NCBI RefSeq assembly: GCF_000421625.1
Contig: NZ_ATXJ01000002.1
Span: 124,001-188,000, forward strand
DNA from: Thermus islandicus DSM 21543
GTDB lineage: Bacteria > Deinococcota > Deinococci > Deinococcales > Thermaceae
DNA: 64,000 nucleotides
Direction of reading: 5' to 3'
Under the pieces are notes generated by a model that saw only the letters and a program-made list of their open reading frames with translations, made no database searches and was not told the origin of the DNA. Shown here one piece after another: positions 19,275 through 27,414 of this stretch. Position 1 is the first letter of the stretch; every line of letters starts with the position of its first letter. The position numbers were made by a program, and so were the translations under genes.

Positions 19275-20990
19275 CTAGGCGGGCACTTCCACCAGCTGGA
19301 AGGCCTCGAGGACGTCCCCCTCTTGGAACGCGTCAAACCCCTCGAGGCCGAGGCCGCACTCGTAGCCCTGGGCCACCTCCCGCACATCCTCCTTGAAGCG
19401 CTTGAGGCTTGCGATGCGGCCCCGCCAGATCTCCTGCCCCTTGCGGAGGACCCGGACCTCGGCGTTCCTGGGGATCCTCCCCTGGGTGACCATGCACCCG
19501 GCCACCTGCTTCCCCGTGGGCAGCCGGAAGATGGCCCGCACCTCGGCCCGGCCCAGGACCTCCTCCTTGTACTGGGGCTGCTTTTGCCCCTTCACCATGT
19601 TCCGCACCTCGTCTATGAGGTCGTAGATGATGCGGAAGGTCTTGAGGAGGACCCCCTTTTCCTCCGCCTTCTTCTTTACCGAGCCGGGCGGGTTCACGCC
19701 AAAGGCCAGGATGGCCGCCCCGGCCGTCTGGGCCAGGAGGACGTCCGACTCCGTGGGGGCGCCCACCTGGGCCAGGAGGACATTAATCCGCACCTCGTCC
19801 GTGCTCTCCCGCGCCAGGATGTGCTGGATGGCCTCCAGAGAGCCCTGGGTGTCGGCCCGGAGGATCAGGTTCACCTCCTTTTTGCCCTCCTCCTGTAGGG
19901 TCCGGAGCAGGTCGGCCATGGTCTTGGGACGGCGCTCCTTTTCCCCCTCCTCCCGGGCCCTCCGCTCCTCCTTGCGCTCCTCGGTGATCTCCTTGGCGGC
20001 CACGAGGTCCGGCACCCACTCCACCACGTCCCCGGCGTGGGGGAGCTCCTGGAAGCCCAGGACCTGCACCGCGCTTCCCGGGCCTGCCTCTTTGCGCTGG
20101 TTCCCGTCCGCGTCCATCATGGCCCGGATGCGGCCAAAGACCTCCCCGGCCACCACGTAGTCCCCCACGCGAAAGGTACCCTCCTGGACCAGCATGTTGG
20201 CGACGACGCCCGCCTGCTTGTCCAGCCTGGACTCCAGGATCACCCCCTTGGGCTCGGCGTTGGGGTCGGCCCGGTAGTCCTCCAGCTCCGCGAGGAGGAG
20301 GATCATGTCCAGGAGGTCCTGCACCCCCTGGCCCGTCTTGGCGCTGATGGGGACCACGATGGCGTCGCCCCCATATTCTTCGGGGACGAAGCCCCGCTCC
20401 ATGAGCTGGCGCTTGACCCTTTCGGGGTCGGCCTGGGGCAGGTCAATCTTGTTGATGGCGAAGAGGAGCTTGGCCCCCGCCGCCCTGGCGTGGGCGATGG
20501 CCTCCTCCGTCTGGGGCATGATCCCGTCGTCGGCGGCGATGACGATCACCGCCATGTCCGCCACCCTGGCCCCCCGCTGCCTTATGGTGGTGAAGGCCTC
20601 GTGGCCGGGGGTGTCAATGAAGACCACGGTGCCCCCCGGGGTCTTCACCTCAAAGGCCCCCACGTGCTGGGTGATGCCCCCCGCCTCCTTCTCGGCGATG
20701 CGGCTTTTGCGCAGGTAGTCCAGAAGGGTGGTCTTCCCATGGTCCACGTGGCCCATGATGACCACCACGGGAGGGCGGCGGGGAAGGCTTTTACGGCGCT
20801 CCTCCTCCGCCTGCCTCGCCTCCTGGCCCCGCTTTTCCTTCACCAGCTCCCGGACCGCCTCCGCGTCCTCCTCGGACAGGGTGGAGGCGTGGGACTTGTA
20901 GGCCACGCCCATCTGGTCCAGGAGCTCCAGGAGCTCCTCGTTTTTCATGCCCAGCTCTTTAGCCAGCTGGTAGATGCGTACTTTGGCCAT
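19275..20990 (-). CDS. infB: Translation initiation factor IF-2
   Basis: 571-aa GTPase that delivers fMet-tRNA to the 30S subunit and promotes subunit joining. The length matches the short Thermus IF-2, which lacks the long N-terminal extension of E. coli. GTPase motifs are G1 GHVDHGKT (80-87), G3 DTPGHEAF and G4 NKID; domains II-IV follow, ending in the tRNA-binding C-terminal domain (GYECGLGLEGFDAFQEGDVLE). The N-terminal ~50 residues are the IF2-N helical domain (YQLAKELGMKNEELLELLDQMG). GGAGG precedes the ATG, which overlaps the end of ylxR. It belongs to the rimP-nusA-ylxR-infB operon. Confidence 0.98.
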   Translation of the reverse strand: MAKVRIYQLAKELGMKNEELLELLDQMGVAYKSHASTLSEEDAEAVRELVKEKRGQEARQAEEERRKSLPRRPPVVVIMGHVDHGKTTLLDYLRKSRIAEKEAGGITQHVGAFEVKTPGGTVVFIDTPGHEAFTTIRQRGARVADMAVIVIAADDGIMPQTEEAIAHARAAGAKLLFAINKIDLPQADPERVKRQLMERGFVPEEYGGDAIVVPISAKTGQGVQDLLDMILLLAELEDYRADPNAEPKGVILESRLDKQAGVVANMLVQEGTFRVGDYVVAGEVFGRIRAMMDADGNQRKEAGPGSAVQVLGFQELPHAGDVVEWVPDLVAAKEITEERKEERRAREEGEKERRPKTMADLLRTLQEEGKKEVNLILRADTQGSLEAIQHILARESTDEVRINVLLAQVGAPTESDVLLAQTAGAAILAFGVNPPGSVKKKAEEKGVLLKTFRIIYDLIDEVRNMVKGQKQPQYKEEVLGRAEVRAIFRLPTGKQVAGCMVTQGRIPRNAEVRVLRKGQEIWRGRIASLKRFKEDVREVAQGYECGLGLEGFDAFQEGDVLEAFQLVEVPA

Positions 20991-21234
20991 CCTTGCCTCC
21001 TAGGTGGGCCAAAAGCGCCTCGGAAAGGGCCTTGGCCCGGCCTCCGGCGAAGCGCCGGAGCTTCTTTTCCGTCCAGCACTCGGGGTGGTCGCGGCAGACG
21101 TAGGCCCCCCTGCCGGGGAGCTTGCCCGTGGGGTCCAGCCGGAACCCTTCCGGCGTCAGGAGGACCCGGAGAAGCTCCCCCTTGGGCCGCCTCCTGCGGC
21201 AGGCCACGCACATGCGCAGGGGGACGTGCCTCAT
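20959..21234 (-). CDS. ylxR: YlxR-family (DUF448) RNA-binding protein
   Basis: 91-aa YlxR homologue, a small basic protein always found between nusA and infB. The family signature is complete: RMCVACRRRRPKGELLRVL, followed by GKLPGRGAYVCRDHPECW. Homologues are proposed to bind RNA or nucleoid DNA or to affect RNase P, but the role is unsettled. The ATG is two bases after the nusA stop. The last ~10 codons overlap the infB start by 32 bases, suggesting coupled translation. Confidence 0.9.
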   Translation of the reverse strand: MRHVPLRMCVACRRRRPKGELLRVLLTPEGFRLDPTGKLPGRGAYVCRDHPECWTEKKLRRFAGGRAKALSEALLAHLGGKDGQSTHLPAG

Positions 21235-21236
21235 GG

Positions 21237-22394
21237 CTAGAGGTCCCGGAAGAGCTTTTCAAACTCCTCCTTGGCCCGGCTCTTCTCCTCCAACTCCTCC
21301 TGGGCCGCCCGGCGAATGGCCTCGTCCAGGTCGGAGATCTCCGCCTCCTCAAAGTGGATGTCGTACCCCGTAAGCTTGGAGGCCAGGCGCACGTTCTGCC
21401 CCCCGGTGCCGATGGCCAGGGAGTGCTGGTCCTTGGTCACCTTGACCCTGGCCTTCTTGGCCTCGGGGTCCAGCTCAATGGACCCCACCTGGGCGGGGGA
21501 GAGGGCGTTCCGGATGAACTCCTTCGGGTCCTTGGACCAGAGGATGATGTCCACCTTCTCCCGGCCGAGCTCCGCCGAGACCGCCTGGATCCTTTGCCCC
21601 TTGTGGCCGATGCAGGCCCCGATGGGGTCCACGTTGGGGTTGTGGCTCGTGACCGCCACCTTGCTGCGGCGGCCGGGCTCCCGGGCGATGGCCTTGATCT
21701 CCACGATCCCCTCGGCGATCTCGGGGACCTCCTGCTTGAGGAGGTACTCCAAGAGTTTCTCGTGGGCCCGGCTCACGAGGAGGGAAGGGCCCTTGGCGGA
21801 GCGGTCCACCTTCTTCAGGAAGACCTTGAGGCGCTGGCCCGGGTAGTAGCGCTCCGTGGGGATCTGCTCTCCCTTGGGCAGGTAGGCCTCCCCCCGGCCC
21901 AGCTCCACGAAGACGTTGCCCCGGTTGTCCACCCGGGACACCACCCCCGTGAGCACCTGGCCCTCCTTGTCCTTGTACTCGTTGTAGATCCGGTTCCGCT
22001 CGGACTCCTTCAGGCGCTGGGTGAGGATCTGGCGCAGGTCCTGGATGGCCACCCGGGAAAGCCCCTCGGGGTCAATGGGGAACTCCATCTCGTCCCCCAC
22101 CTGGACCTCGGGGTCGTACTGGAGGGCCTCGGAGAGGGCGATCTCCTTGTCGGGGTCCTCCACCTTCTCCACCACCCGGCGGACCTCCACCATCTCTATG
22201 CGGCCGGTCTGGGGGTCAATGTAGACGTCCACCTCGGGACCCCGCCCCTCGTCGATCTCCTCCTTTCGGTAGCCCTTCTGCCTCTTGATGTACGCCTTGC
22301 GCAGAGCTTCCTTGAAGGCCTCGAGGACCTCCTCCGGGGTTACCCCCCGCTCCAAGGCCAGCTGGTGCAGTGCGTCTAGGAATTCTCGGTTCAT
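21237..22394 (-). CDS. nusA: Transcription termination/antitermination factor NusA
   Basis: 385-aa RNA polymerase-binding factor that modulates pausing, termination and antitermination. The N-terminal RNAP-binding domain (about 1-125) is followed by an S1 domain (GQVLTGVVSRVDNRGNVFVEL), KH1 (VPEIAEGIVEIKAIAREPG...IGACIGHKGQRIQAV) and KH2 (AIGTGGQNVRLASKLTGYDIH). The C-terminal acidic repeats of E. coli NusA are absent, as usual outside proteobacteria. AGGAGG sits five bases before the ATG. Nine bases separate it from rimP. Confidence 0.97.
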   Translation of the reverse strand: MNREFLDALHQLALERGVTPEEVLEAFKEALRKAYIKRQKGYRKEEIDEGRGPEVDVYIDPQTGRIEMVEVRRVVEKVEDPDKEIALSEALQYDPEVQVGDEMEFPIDPEGLSRVAIQDLRQILTQRLKESERNRIYNEYKDKEGQVLTGVVSRVDNRGNVFVELGRGEAYLPKGEQIPTERYYPGQRLKVFLKKVDRSAKGPSLLVSRAHEKLLEYLLKQEVPEIAEGIVEIKAIAREPGRRSKVAVTSHNPNVDPIGACIGHKGQRIQAVSAELGREKVDIILWSKDPKEFIRNALSPAQVGSIELDPEAKKARVKVTKDQHSLAIGTGGQNVRLASKLTGYDIHFEEAEISDLDEAIRRAAQEELEEKSRAKEEFEKLFRDL

Positions 22395-22403
22395 CTCTAC
22401 CTC

Positions 22404-22829
22404 CTACCGCGGCTCCTCGGGCCACTCGGCGAGGGTGGCCCGGAAGGTGCCCAGGGTGAGGCGCCTCTCCTCGGAGCCTACCTGGAAGACCACCTCATCC
22501 CCCTCCACCCGGAGGATGCGTCCCACGAAGCCTTCGGGGCCTGGGACCTTGGCCTTTAGACCCTGGAAGCGCTCAAAGTGGCGGCGGGTGAAGAGGGGCC
22601 TTCTGGGCCCTGGGGACTCCACCAGAAGGCGGTAGCTTCCGGGAATGGGGTCCTCCCGGTCCAGGACCGCCTCAATGTGGCGGCTTGCCCGTTCCAGGTC
22701 GGCCACGCGGATGGGCTTTTCGTCCTTGCGCTCAAGCCGCACCAGGACCTCTCCCGGGGCCTCCCTGACCTCGAGGACCTCGAGGCCCAAGGGCTCCACT
22801 GCCTCCTCCACCAACCGCCAAAGGTCCAC
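22404..22829 (-). CDS. rimP: Ribosome maturation factor RimP
   Basis: 141-aa factor needed for 30S subunit maturation. The N-terminal domain reads LEVLEVREAPGEVLVRLERKDEKPIRVADLERASRHIEAVLD, and the central PIPGSYRLLVESPGPRRPLFTRRHFERF carries the family's conserved G-Y-x-L-E-V/E-S-P-G block. GTG 22829 is chosen over GTG 22835 because AGGAGG (22841-22836) is then five bases upstream; the earlier GTG would overlap the SD. It is the first gene of the nusA-infB operon and divergent from the tmRNA. Confidence 0.93.
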   Translation of the reverse strand: MDLWRLVEEAVEPLGLEVLEVREAPGEVLVRLERKDEKPIRVADLERASRHIEAVLDREDPIPGSYRLLVESPGPRRPLFTRRHFERFQGLKAKVPGPEGFVGRILRVEGDEVVFQVGSEERRLTLGTFRATLAEWPEEPR

Positions 22830-22905
22830 GGGCACCTCCTAAGCCTCCCTTCACAAAGGAAGGGTGGGCTTACACCCACCCCCCTCCCTTGGGAGCACTG
22901 GCCCT

Positions 22906-22911
22906 AGTCTA
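22906..22911 (-). promoter_or_regulatory. Candidate -10 box for the rimP operon
   Basis: TAGACT on the minus strand, about 75 bases before rimP. No good -35 at the expected distance. The downstream leader contains a C/G-rich inverted repeat (ccaccc...gggtgg type) near 22860-22890. Confidence 0.35.
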
Positions 22912-22925
22912 CACCCAAGGGGCCC

Positions 22926-22955
22926 TTGACTACAACCCCTTTAGCCTGGTAGACT
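22926..22955 (+). promoter_or_regulatory. Promoter of tmRNA
   Basis: TTGACT (22926-22931), 18-bp spacer, TAGACT (22950-22955). It lies about 30 bases before the mature 5' end of the tmRNA. Confidence 0.75.
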
Positions 22956-22984
22956 CAAGGTTGCCGGTCCGATCCCGGCCCTAT

Positions 22985-23332
22985 GGGGGTGAACGGTCTC
23001 GACGGGGGTCGCCGAGGGCAGGGTTGCGCGCCGAGGTGCGGGTGGCCTCGTAAAAACCCGCAACGGCATAACGGCCAACACTGGCTACGCTCTCGCGGCT
23101 TAATCCCCGCGACCCCGCCCGGTAGCCCGGCCGGGGGCTCACCGGAAGCGGGGACACAAACCCGGCTAGCCCGGGGCGAGGCCCCGTAGCCCTGGGCGAA
23201 GCTTGAGCGGGGCTTGCCCCTGGCCGCCCGTCCGCGGGCCAAGCTAGGGGGACACCCAAAACGCGGACTACGCGCGTAGAGGCCCGCCGTAGGGACCTTC
23301 GGACGGGGGTTCAACTCCCCCCACCTCCACCA
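22985..23332 (+). ncRNA. ssrA: Transfer-messenger RNA (tmRNA)
   Basis: 348-nt tmRNA that rescues stalled ribosomes and tags the unfinished protein. The tRNA-like ends pair as GGGGGTG with CACCTCC, followed by ACCA. The 5' domain GGTCTCGACGG and the 3' GGGGGTTCAACTCCCCC T arm are canonical. The tag frame reads GCC AAC ACT GGC TAC GCT CTC GCG GCT TAA, that is ANTGYALAA. The version I recall for T. thermophilus is ANTNYALAA, so the fourth residue differs while the AA degradation signal for ClpXP is kept. Pseudoknots PK2-PK4 are plausible from the remaining GC-rich segments but were not folded in detail. Confidence 0.97.
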
Positions 23333-23334
23333 CA

Positions 23335-23361
23335 GGGCGCCTTCGGGCGCCCCTTCCTTTT
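23335..23361 (+). terminator. Terminator of tmRNA
   Basis: GGGCGCC and GGCGCCC enclose a TTCG tetraloop, followed by a pyrimidine-rich CTTCCTTTT tail. It ends six bases before the -10 box of sbcD. Confidence 0.85.
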
Positions 23362-23366
23362 GTCCG

Positions 23367-23372
23367 TAGAAT
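23367..23372 (+). promoter_or_regulatory. Leaderless -10 box of sbcD
   Basis: TAGAAT, six bases, then GTG 23379. No SD. Confidence 0.72.
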
Positions 23373-23378
23373 GGGGCC

Positions 23379-24497
23379 GTGCGCCTATTGCACACCGCGG
23401 ACTGGCATTTGGGAAAGGTGTTGAAGGGGGTGGACCGCACCCCGGAGATCGGGAAGGCGTTAGAGGACCTTCTGGAAATCGTCAAGAAAGAGCGGGTGAA
23501 CCTGGTGGTGGTCTCGGGGGATCTCTTTGACCGCCCCCAGGTTTCTGCGGAGGCCGAGGCGCTGGCGGTGGACTTCTTCCTCCGCCTCAAGGCGCTTGGG
23601 GTGCCCGCCCTCGTCATCGCCGGGAACCACGATCCGAAGGAGCGCCTCGAGGCCCTTTCCCCCCTCTTCGCCCTGGCGGGGGCCGAGGTGCGGGGCAAGC
23701 TTCTTTTCCGCGAGGAGGGAGGCGTGGTGGAGGCGGGGGACCTGAGGGCGGCCCTCCTCCCCTTCGTTTCCGAGCGCATCTTGGTAAAGCGCGTGCTCCA
23801 GGAGGCGGAGGAGCGCCACCTCGCTTACGCCGAGGCCATGCGGAGGGTTCTCGCCAACCTGGAGAGCCCCCTGATGCTGGCCCATTTCGCCCTGGAGGGG
23901 GTGCGGCCCGGCGGCGGGGAGTTCTCCTTCCACCTTGCCGGAAGCTACGCGGTGCCTGCCTCGGCCTTGCCCCTCAGGGCCCGGTACCTGGCCCTGGGGC
24001 ACATCCACCGCCAGCAGCAGGTCTCAGAGGCCCCCCTGGCCTGGTACCCCGGAAGCCTCGTCCAGCTGGACTTCGGGGAGGGGGAGGAGGCGGAGCGGGG
24101 GGCCCTTCTCGTGGAGCTTCCCCCCGCAGGGCTTCCCCGGGTCCACCCCATCCGGGAGCGCTGGGGCAAGCCCCTCAGGACCTTCCGCCTGAAGAGGGAG
24201 GAGCTGGACGGGAGGTTCGCCGAGATGGAGCGCTTTCCCGGCTACCTCCGCCTGGTGGTGGAGGGCAGGCTTTCCCCGGCGGAGAAGGAGCGGTTTTACC
24301 GGGCCCTGCCCCACCTCCTCGCCCTCGAGGCCGCCTCGGAGCTGGCCTTGGAGGAAAAGGCGGAGGGTAGGGCGGAGCTCGGCTTCGTGGAGGCCTACGG
24401 GCGCTACCTGGAGGAGAGGGGGCGAAAGGAGGAGGCCCTTCTTGGGCTTTTGGAGCGGGTCTTGAGGGAGGTGGAGCTTGAGGCCCCTGTGGCTTGA
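23379..24497 (+). CDS. sbcD: DNA double-strand-break repair nuclease SbcD (Mre11-like)
   Basis: 372-aa nuclease subunit of the SbcCD complex, which opens hairpins and trims DNA ends. Metallophosphoesterase motifs are in order: HTADWHLGK (5-13), VVSGDLFDRP, VIAGNHDPKER and LALGHIHRQQ. GTG 23379 starts the protein directly at RLLHTADWH, as in homologues, and follows a -10 box by six bases. Its last 20 bases overlap sbcC. The tmRNA terminator just upstream isolates it from that unit. Confidence 0.96.
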   Translation: MRLLHTADWHLGKVLKGVDRTPEIGKALEDLLEIVKKERVNLVVVSGDLFDRPQVSAEAEALAVDFFLRLKALGVPALVIAGNHDPKERLEALSPLFALAGAEVRGKLLFREEGGVVEAGDLRAALLPFVSERILVKRVLQEAEERHLAYAEAMRRVLANLESPLMLAHFALEGVRPGGGEFSFHLAGSYAVPASALPLRARYLALGHIHRQQQVSEAPLAWYPGSLVQLDFGEGEEAERGALLVELPPAGLPRVHPIRERWGKPLRTFRLKREELDGRFAEMERFPGYLRLVVEGRLSPAEKERFYRALPHLLALEAASELALEEKAEGRAELGFVEAYGRYLEERGRKEEALLGLLERVLREVELEAPVA

Positions 24498-27315
24498 GCT
24501 GGAGGGCTTTGGCCCCTACCGGGAAAGGCAGGCGGTGGACTTCTCCGACGTGGAGCTCTTCGCCATCACCGGGCCCACGGGGAGCGGCAAGAGCACCCTC
24601 CTGGACGCCCTGGCCTTTGCCCTCTACGGCCGGGTGCCCCGGGTGGGGCGGCAGGTGGGGAGCCTGGTCCACCCCGCGGCCAGCGAGGCCCGGGTCCGCC
24701 TGGTGTTTGCCGTGGGGAGCCGGCTTTACCGGGTGGAGCGGGTGCGGGGCCGGAAGGGCGAGGCCCGGCTCTTTGAGCTTACGGAGGGGGAGCGGCTCGT
24801 GCCCCTGGAGACCCTGGACCAGCTCAACGGGGCGGTGGAGGACCTCCTGGGCCTCTCCTACGAGGCCTTCACCCGGGCCCTCCTCCTGCCCCAGGGGGAG
24901 TTTGACCGCTTTCTCAAGGGGGAGGCCAAGGAAAGGCGTCAGCTCCTCATGGACCTCTTTGAGCTCTCCCGCCTCAGGAAGGCTCGGGAGAGGGCAGCCC
25001 AAAAGCGGGCCCAGCTCAAGGAGGAGAAGGACCGCCTGGAGGGGGAGCTTCTGAGTCTGGCCGAGGCCACGGAGGAGGCCCTAGAGGCCCTGGAGAAGGA
25101 GCTTGAGGCCCTTAGGCAAGAGGAAGGCCGCCTAAAGGGGGAAAAGGAGCGCCTGGAAAAGGAGGCGAGGGCGGCGGAGGACCTTTGGAGGGGGCTACGG
25201 GAAAGGTCCCTTCTGGAGGTCCAAAGGGCCAGGCTCTTGGCTGAGGCCAAGGAAGTGGAAGGCCTCCGCCAGCGCCTCTTTCGGGCCGAGGAGGCCGCAC
25301 GGGCCCTGCCCCTTTGGGAACGGTACCGCAGGTGGGAAGGGGCTCTGCGGAAGACCGAGGAGGAGATGGCCGAGCTGCAAGGGCGCCTCCTTGACCTCGA
25401 GGCCGAGCTCCAAGCCCAGGCCTTTGACCCCGGGGCCCTGGAGGAGGCCCGGAGGAGGCTTGGCGAAGACCAGGAGCTTAAGGCCCTCGAGGCCCTCTGG
25501 AAGCGGGTGGCGCCGGCCTTTGCAGGCGCTCTACCCGAGCCCCCCGCGGCCCGCCTGGACCCCGGGGCCCTGGAGGGGATCCTGGAGGAGGAGGCCTCCC
25601 TGGAAAGGGCCCAGGAGGTCCTGAGGCGGCTTGTGGAGCGGGAGGAAGCCCTAAGGAAGGCCCAGGAGGCCCTGGGGGAGCTGGAGAGGAAGGGTAGGGC
25701 CCAGCGGGAGGGGGTGGAGGGGCTGAAGGCGCGCCTCCAGGGGGCCCGGGCCCACCGCTTGGCCCAGGTGGAGGCGGCGCTTTTCGCCCTGGAGGAGGAG
25801 GAAAAGGCCCTTCGGGAAGGCCTGGAGGCCCTGAGGGCGGAGGAGCGCCGCCTGGGGGTTCTTGCCTACCGCGACCTCCTCCGCCCCGGGGAGCCCTGCC
25901 CCCTCTGCGGCGGGGTGGTGCACCGCCTGCCGGAAAGTCCCCCCCTCCGGGACCTGGAACGGGAAAGGAAGGAGCTAGAGGAGCGCTTGGGAAGGCTGGA
26001 GCGGAAGCGGGGCGGCCTCCTCGCGGAAAAGGAGACCCTGGAGGGCCTTTTGGGGAAGGCCAGGCCCGAGCCCATCCCTGACGACCCAAAGGCTCTGGAA
26101 GGGGAGCTCAAGGAGGCGGAGGAGAAGCTGGCCCACCTTCGGGAGGCCTATAAGGAAGAGCGGGGCCGGGTCCAGGCCCTGGAGGAGGAGGTCCAGGGCC
26201 TCAAGGAGCGGGTGGCCCAGGGAAGCTTCACCAGCCTCCCCGAGGTGGAGGCGAGGCTTGCCGCCCTCAAGGGGGAGAAGGCGGCCCTGGCCACGGGGCT
26301 TCGCCGCCACCTCCTGGAGAGGACCGGGGGCCTCGAGGTGGAGGGGTACCTGAAGGGCCTAGAGGACAGGGTCAGGGAGCTGGAGGCCCAGCAAAAGAGG
26401 GAAAGCCTCCTCAGGGAGGAGATCGCTCGGCTGCAAAGCGGCCTTTTGGGGCTCAAGGCCCGCAAGGAGGAGCAAACCCGGGCCCTGGAGGAGGCCAGAG
26501 CCCTGCTGGAGGGGCTGCTCTCCGAGGAGGAGGCCCGGGCGCTCGCGCTTTCGCCGGAGGAAAGGAGGGCCCTGGAGGGGAGAATCCGCGCCCACGAGAG
26601 GGAGCTTGCCGAGGTGGAGGCCCGCCTGGAGGCCCTGGCCCACCTCCCCAACCTCTCCCTTTCGGAGGCCGAGGAGCGGCTTAGGGCGATCCAAAAGGGC
26701 TTGAAGGAGCTGGAGGGCCGTTTGGAGCACCTGGCCCGAGAGATGGGGGCCAAAGAGGACCGCCTGGGGAAGATGCGGGAGGGCCTCAAGCGGAAGCAGG
26801 CCCTGGAGGCCCGCCTGGCCGAGGTGGCACGGGAAATGGCCCTATGGGAGAAGCTCGCCTGGGACCTTCAGGAGAACAACTTCCCCGAGTACCTGCTGGA
26901 CCTCAGGCAACGGGACCTTCTGGCCCGGGCGGACCACTTCCTCGCCCACCTCTCGGGGCAACGGTACCGCTTACGCGTCCAGGGAGGGGAGTACTGGGTG
27001 CTGGACCTCTGGACGGAGGCGGAGCGCCCCGTGCGCACCCTCTCCGGGGGGGAGAGCTTTCTCGCGAGCCTCTCTCTGGCCCTGGCCCTCTCCGAGGAGC
27101 TCTCCCGGGGGAGGCTTGGGGCGCTTTTCCTGGACGAGGGCTTCGGCACCCTGGACCCGGAGGCCCTGGAGCTGGTGGCGGGGGTCCTGGAGGCCCTTCC
27201 CACCCGGGGGCGGCTCGTGGGCATCGTAACCCACGTGGCCGCCCTCGCGGAGCGGCTTCCCGCAAGGCTCGTGGTGGAGAAGCGTCCCGCGGGAAGCCGG
27301 GTGTACTGGGCGTGA
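24478..27315 (+). CDS. sbcC: DNA repair ATPase SbcC (Rad50-like)
   Basis: 945-aa SMC-like ATPase that partners SbcD. Walker A GPTGSGKST (32-40) lies at the N end. Two long coiled coils, extremely rich in Glu, Lys, Arg and Leu, flank the zinc hook CPLC (Cys474, Cys477) that joins two molecules. The C-terminal lobe carries LSGGESFLASLSLALALSEELSRG and Walker B LFLDEGFGTLD. The TTG start is used because GGGAGG precedes it inside the sbcD end, and RPLWLELEGFGPYRE is the expected first strand. Together with sbcD it forms a two-gene operon. Confidence 0.96.
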   Translation: MRPLWLELEGFGPYRERQAVDFSDVELFAITGPTGSGKSTLLDALAFALYGRVPRVGRQVGSLVHPAASEARVRLVFAVGSRLYRVERVRGRKGEARLFELTEGERLVPLETLDQLNGAVEDLLGLSYEAFTRALLLPQGEFDRFLKGEAKERRQLLMDLFELSRLRKARERAAQKRAQLKEEKDRLEGELLSLAEATEEALEALEKELEALRQEEGRLKGEKERLEKEARAAEDLWRGLRERSLLEVQRARLLAEAKEVEGLRQRLFRAEEAARALPLWERYRRWEGALRKTEEEMAELQGRLLDLEAELQAQAFDPGALEEARRRLGEDQELKALEALWKRVAPAFAGALPEPPAARLDPGALEGILEEEASLERAQEVLRRLVEREEALRKAQEALGELERKGRAQREGVEGLKARLQGARAHRLAQVEAALFALEEEEKALREGLEALRAEERRLGVLAYRDLLRPGEPCPLCGGVVHRLPESPPLRDLERERKELEERLGRLERKRGGLLAEKETLEGLLGKARPEPIPDDPKALEGELKEAEEKLAHLREAYKEERGRVQALEEEVQGLKERVAQGSFTSLPEVEARLAALKGEKAALATGLRRHLLERTGGLEVEGYLKGLEDRVRELEAQQKRESLLREEIARLQSGLLGLKARKEEQTRALEEARALLEGLLSEEEARALALSPEERRALEGRIRAHERELAEVEARLEALAHLPNLSLSEAEERLRAIQKGLKELEGRLEHLAREMGAKEDRLGKMREGLKRKQALEARLAEVAREMALWEKLAWDLQENNFPEYLLDLRQRDLLARADHFLAHLSGQRYRLRVQGGEYWVLDLWTEAERPVRTLSGGESFLASLSLALALSEELSRGRLGALFLDEGFGTLDPEALELVAGVLEALPTRGRLVGIVTHVAALAERLPARLVVEKRPAGSRVYWA

Positions 27316-27366
27316 TTCGGGCGCGGGGCGTGGAGGGGTTGGCCAAGGGGCGTTTTGCGGCTTTTC

Positions 27367-27395
27367 TTGACCAAGTGCAAGTTCTTCTCTAGAAT
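27367..27395 (+). promoter_or_regulatory. Promoter of pectinacetylesterase-like gene
   Basis: TTGACC (27367-27372), 17-bp spacer, TAGAAT (27390-27395). A start near 27402 would leave a 13-base leader containing the SD GGAGGGG. Confidence 0.78.
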
Positions 27396-27414
27396 GGGGC
27401 TCGGAGGGGAAAAG

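Noticed and set aside
20037-22379. 780-codon plus-strand frame
   Set aside because: Antisense to infB, ylxR and nusA; His/Leu/Gly/Asp-biased composition with no motif and no SD.
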